A stretch of DNA of 25,135 bases from contig JALURD010000180.1 of NCBI GenBank assembly GCA_027057815.1, positions 1-25,135 of the forward strand, written 5' to 3'. The number at the start of each line of letters is the position of its first letter. The stretch's first letter is position 1. A model generated the notes under the pieces. It made no database searches. It saw only the letters and a list, made by a program, of their open reading frames with translations, and was not told the origin of the DNA. Positions 22,081-25,135 of the stretch are shown in pieces. The position numbers and the translations under genes were made by a program. This DNA is from Acidilobaceae archaeon. Lineage in GTDB: Archaea > Thermoproteota > Thermoprotei_A > Sulfolobales > Acidilobaceae.

Positions 22081-22419
22081 CTAGAGGCCGAAGAGGCCTC
22101 CGAGGCCCTCGCTGATGTCGACTTCCTGCTCCTCCTCCTTCTCCTCTTCCTCTTCCTTCTTCTCCTCCTCAGCCTTCTCCTCGGCCGGCGCGGCTGCTGG
22201 GGCTGCGGCTGGGGCAGCTACTGGGGCGGCCGCAGCGGTCTTCAGCACCTCCTCTAGGTTAATCTCGCCCAGGCTTGCAACGAGCATCTTGACCTTGGCG
22301 TCATCGGCCTCTAGGCCGAGGGCCTCTATTACCTTCTTTAGGTTCTCCTCGTTGATCTCCTTGCCAGCGTAGTATAGCGCAAGGGCCGCGTGGATGTAAG
22401 CCTTGCCCTCCTGGGCCAT
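22081..22419 (-). CDS. rpl12: 50S ribosomal protein L12 / P1 (archaeal stalk protein)
   Basis: 112 aa, the archaeal P1-type stalk protein. The N-terminal dimerisation and L10-binding domain is YIHAALALYYAGKEINEENLKKVIEALG and on to about residue 60, followed by an Ala/Pro hinge, a Glu/Lys run and the GTPase-factor-binding end EVDISEGLGGLFGL, almost identical to the L10 tail. Several dimers sit on L10 and recruit EF1A, EF2 and IF5B. The ATG start has GGAGGTGG 7 bases upstream. It is usually next to L10 in related archaea, but here it is 3.3 kb away on the opposite strand, divergent from alaS. Confidence 0.96.
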   Translation of the reverse strand: MAQEGKAYIHAALALYYAGKEINEENLKKVIEALGLEADDAKVKMLVASLGEINLEEVLKTAAAAPVAAPAAAPAAAPAEEKAEEEKKEEEEEKEEEQEVDISEGLGGLFGL

Positions 22420-22459
22420 TACCCTTCCACCTCCCAGGGCCTCCTCTCCTCGTTGGGCG

Positions 22460-22468
22460 TTAAAAATA
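22460..22468 (-). promoter_or_regulatory. TATA box of the L12 gene
   Basis: TATTTTTAA on the minus strand is centred about 45 bases before the ATG, giving a leader of roughly 20 bases. The reverse strand (GTTAAAAATA) could also serve alaS as a distant TATA element. Confidence 0.5.
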
Positions 22469-22564
22469 CTAATCGCTCCAAGCCCCGCCAGCTATGCTCG
22501 ACATTAAATCCTACCCGGTAACACTCACTGGCCCCCGGGTGGAATACCAAGGGGTGCTAGGCTG

Positions 22565-25135
22565 GTGGGTGAGGGTAGTGTAGATCCTAGGGAGTATAGA
22601 CTCAAGTTCTTCGAGGAGGAGGGGTTCGAGAGAAGGAAGTGCAAGGTCAGCGGCGAGTACTTCTGGACCCTTAACCCGGAGTTCGACACCTGCCAGGACG
22701 CGCCGTGCGTGGAGTACTGGTTCGACAAGATAAAGAGTATAGGCCCGCTGAGCGTGGGTGAGGCTAGGAGGAAGTTCATCTCATTCTTCGAGAGGCACGG
22801 GCACACCCCGCTCAAGCCTAGGCCAGTGGTAGCCAGGTGGAGGGAGGACCTCTACCTAACCATAGCCAGTATAGTAGTGTTCCAGCCCCACGTCACTAGC
22901 GGCCTGGTGCCGCCTCCAGCTAACCCTCTAGTCATAAGCCAGCCGAGCATCAGGCTCGAGGACATAGACAACGTCGGCCTAACAATAGGGAGGCACCTGA
23001 CGATATTCGAGATGGCCGCGCACCACGCATTCAACTACCCCGACAAGTGGGTCTACTGGAAGGAGGAGACGGTGAGGTATGCCTTCGAGTTCTTCACGAA
23101 AGACCTCGGGATCCCCCCTGAGCTGATTGTATTCAAGGAGTCCTGGTGGGAAGGCGGAGGTAACGCTGGACCTAGCTTCGAGGTAGCAGTAGGCGGCCTG
23201 GAACTCGCGACCCTAGTCTTCATGCAGTACAAGGTCACTGACGGGGGCTACGAGCCTATACCCCTCAAAATCGTAGATACAGGCTATGGCGTGGAGAGGA
23301 TTGCATGGTTTACACAGAAGACTCCCACGGCCTTTCATGCGATTTACGGAGAACTCCTCCCCAAATTCAGGGGGATCCTCGGTGTAGAGGAGCCAGACGA
23401 GGCCATACTATGGGAGGCGTTCAGGGCTGCTGGAAGGCTCGACCCAGAGGACCCCCAGAGCGTTGAGTCGTTCTATTGGAGGATAGCGAGGAAGCTAGGC
23501 ATGGACACGGGCGAGGTTAGGGGGATCCTGGCCAGAGAGGCTAGGCTATACAGCGTACTAGACCATACAAAGGCACTCGCCTTCATGCTCGCGGACGGCG
23601 TTGTACCCAGCAACACCGGAGAGGGCTATCTGGCCAGGCTTGTGCTGAGGAGAGCGCTGAGGCAGATGAGGCTACTAGGAGTAGAAGCCAGCCTCGTCGA
23701 CCTGGTCGACCTGCAGATAAGCTACTGGTCCCCCGACTTCCCACACCTCAAGGAGCACAGGGACTATATTCTGGACGCGGTCTCCGTTGAGGAGGAGAGG
23801 TACAAGCAGACCCTAGCCCGGGGAGAGAGGGTTGTAGCCAGGATCCTGAAGAGGAAGAAGGCGCTAAGCCTGGACGACTTGATAGAATTGTATGACAGCC
23901 ACGGGATCCCCCCTGAACTGGTCGCTGAGGCAGCTACTAAGAGACGCGTAAGCGTGGAGGTGCCCCACAACTTCTACAGTCTAGTGGCGGCTAGGCACAA
24001 GGGCCCCGAGAGGCTCAGGGTTGTCGAGGAGAGAGCCCCCCTCCCGAGCGACGTGGTGGAATGGGCTAGGAGTCTCGGGGTGGAGACGAGGAGACTCTTC
24101 CATGAGGACCCATACCTCAGGGAGTTCGAGTCCCGCGTAGTAGCGGCTAGGGGAAGATACGTCGTGCTCGAGGCGACGGCCTTCTACCCGAAGGGCGGAG
24201 GCCAGGACTACGATACTGGAACCTTGTATGTTGAGGGTGCCGGCGAGTATAGAGTCGTAGAGGTTCATAAAGTCGATGGAGCCATAGTCCACGTGCTAGA
24301 TAGGGAGTTTAGCGCGGAGCGCGGCGCCAAGGTGAGGGGGGTCATCGACTGGAGGCGTAGGTACAGGCTAATGAGGCACCACACCGCCACTCACATCATA
24401 CTAGGCGCGGCTAGGAGGGTCCTGGGCGAGCACGTATGGCAGGCTGGCGCCGAGAAGACGGTGGAGAAGGCGAGGCTCGACATAACCCACCACAAGCCAT
24501 TGACGCAGGAGGAAGTTAGGAAGATAGAGGAGCTTGCAAACAAGGTGGTGGATGAAAGGAGACCTGTGAGGGCTGTCATCCTCGACAGGAATGAGGCGGA
24601 GGAGAAGTTCGGCTTCAGGATATATCAAGGCGGTGTACCCATGACGCCAACTCTCAGGATACTAGAAGTGGAGGGCTGGGACGTCGAGGCCTGCTTTGGA
24701 ACACACCTGGCCAATACCGGCGAGGTAGGCGCGATCAAGATAGTGAACGTGGAGAAGATACAAGACGGAGTTATAAGACTCGAGTACGTCGCCGCCACGA
24801 GAGTAGCCGAGGAAGCCGCAGCCATGGAGGAGAGGCTCAGGGAGATAGCGAACGTGACAGGTGCACCACGGGGCAGGGAGGTAGACAGAGTAAAGAGTCT
24901 AGTCGAGCAGGCTAAAACGCTAGAAGAGAGGCTCAAGGCCTACAGAAAACTGTGGATCGAGGGAATCAAGGAGAAGATAGAGGCAGCTGAACCCATAAAT
25001 GGCGTGAAGGTTATCGCCGTGGAGGCCGTGGAGCCGGATCGCAGAGTGATCCAGGAGATCTTAGCAAGGGTGACAAGCGAGGCCTCCGACGCCATAGTAG
25101 TAATATATTATCGTGTAGGTGATGGGAGAGAGGCT
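22565..25135 (+). CDS. alaS: Alanyl-tRNA synthetase, archaeal type (3' end cut by window end)
   Basis: 857 codons are present and the frame is open to the end; archaeal AlaRS is about 900 aa, so little is missing. It joins alanine to tRNA-Ala and edits Ser/Gly mischarging. An archaeal N-terminal Cys-rich block (CKVSGEYFWTL, TCQDAPCVEYW) precedes the class II core (SGLVPPPANPLVISQPSIRL, GRHLTIFEMAAHHAF, WWEGGGNAGPSFEVAVGG, DTGYGVERIAWF). The editing domain has HTATH near residue 604 and CFGTH near 710, the four Zn ligands. The C-terminal part (AEEAAAMEERLREIANVTGAP onward) starts the oligomerisation/C-Ala domain. The GTG start at 22565 has GGGGTG 8 bases upstream; the frame is closed by TAA at 22505. 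Confidence 0.96.
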   Translation, partial: MGEGSVDPREYRLKFFEEEGFERRKCKVSGEYFWTLNPEFDTCQDAPCVEYWFDKIKSIGPLSVGEARRKFISFFERHGHTPLKPRPVVARWREDLYLTIASIVVFQPHVTSGLVPPPANPLVISQPSIRLEDIDNVGLTIGRHLTIFEMAAHHAFNYPDKWVYWKEETVRYAFEFFTKDLGIPPELIVFKESWWEGGGNAGPSFEVAVGGLELATLVFMQYKVTDGGYEPIPLKIVDTGYGVERIAWFTQKTPTAFHAIYGELLPKFRGILGVEEPDEAILWEAFRAAGRLDPEDPQSVESFYWRIARKLGMDTGEVRGILAREARLYSVLDHTKALAFMLADGVVPSNTGEGYLARLVLRRALRQMRLLGVEASLVDLVDLQISYWSPDFPHLKEHRDYILDAVSVEEERYKQTLARGERVVARILKRKKALSLDDLIELYDSHGIPPELVAEAATKRRVSVEVPHNFYSLVAARHKGPERLRVVEERAPLPSDVVEWARSLGVETRRLFHEDPYLREFESRVVAARGRYVVLEATAFYPKGGGQDYDTGTLYVEGAGEYRVVEVHKVDGAIVHVLDREFSAERGAKVRGVIDWRRRYRLMRHHTATHIILGAARRVLGEHVWQAGAEKTVEKARLDITHHKPLTQEEVRKIEELANKVVDERRPVRAVILDRNEAEEKFGFRIYQGGVPMTPTLRILEVEGWDVEACFGTHLANTGEVGAIKIVNVEKIQDGVIRLEYVAATRVAEEAAAMEERLREIANVTGAPRGREVDRVKSLVEQAKTLEERLKAYRKLWIEGIKEKIEAAEPINGVKVIAVEAVEPDRRVIQEILARVTSEASDAIVVIYYRVGDGREA

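Noticed and set aside
22525..22815. Minus-strand open frames across the alaS region
   Set aside because: The plus strand carries an unbroken, clearly recognisable AlaRS; the minus frames are shadows of its codon pattern.

Overview
The window looks like chromosomal DNA from a hyperthermophilic crenarchaeon, most plausibly near Desulfurococcales/Pyrodictiaceae (inference from gene content, no search run). Signs are archaeal P0 and P1 stalk proteins with charged tails, archaeal-type AlaRS, frequent GTG/TTG starts, AGG/AGA and ATA codon use, GGAGGTGA-type ribosome sites, archaeal TATA boxes, and a tungsten aldehyde oxidoreductase. I see no mobile element, CRISPR array or phage gene. Genes are dense and all intact except the two cut by the window edges.

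Left part (1-5.6 kb): the 3' end of a GltPh-type aspartate symporter; then on the minus strand a HAD-fold hydrolase, a NifX/NafY-type cofactor-binding protein and tRNA-Gly(CCC). Next is a divergent tungstate/molybdate module: a ModE-HTH plus periplasmic-binding-like sensor regulator faces tupABC, and their shared spacer holds a strong 20-bp imperfect palindrome beside the tup TATA box. An AOR-family tungstopterin enzyme at 15-16.8 kb is a likely user of the metal.

Middle (5.6-12.3 kb): three minus-strand genes of unknown role (one MIP18/DUF59-like); a small two-TM protein plus CstA transporter operon with a structured leader; a 103-aa protein translationally coupled to a Get3/ArsA-type ATPase that keeps the CXXC motif; and a convergent COG2108-like radical SAM protein.

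Right part (12.3-25.1 kb): a 95-bp segment closed by a perfect 14-bp inverted repeat (candidate structured RNA), an acyl-CoA synthetase, an SRPBCC protein with a cysteine-rich tail, AOR, ribosomal proteins L1 and L10/P0 behind a leader with two strong hairpins, an alkaline-phosphatase-superfamily hydrolase, the tRNA thiolase TtuA tail-to-tail with its likely sulfur carrier TtuB, L12/P1 (separated from L10 by about 3.3 kb and on the other strand), and the first 857 codons of alaS.

As a whole the genes suit a peptide- or organic-acid-using heterotroph: amino-acid and CstA uptake, tungsten-dependent aldehyde oxidation, acyl-CoA formation, and heat-stabilising tRNA thiolation. The most unusual observations are the tup operator, the 12.4-kb stem-closed element, and a strong excess of the octamer GGGATCCC (13 copies in three reading frames).
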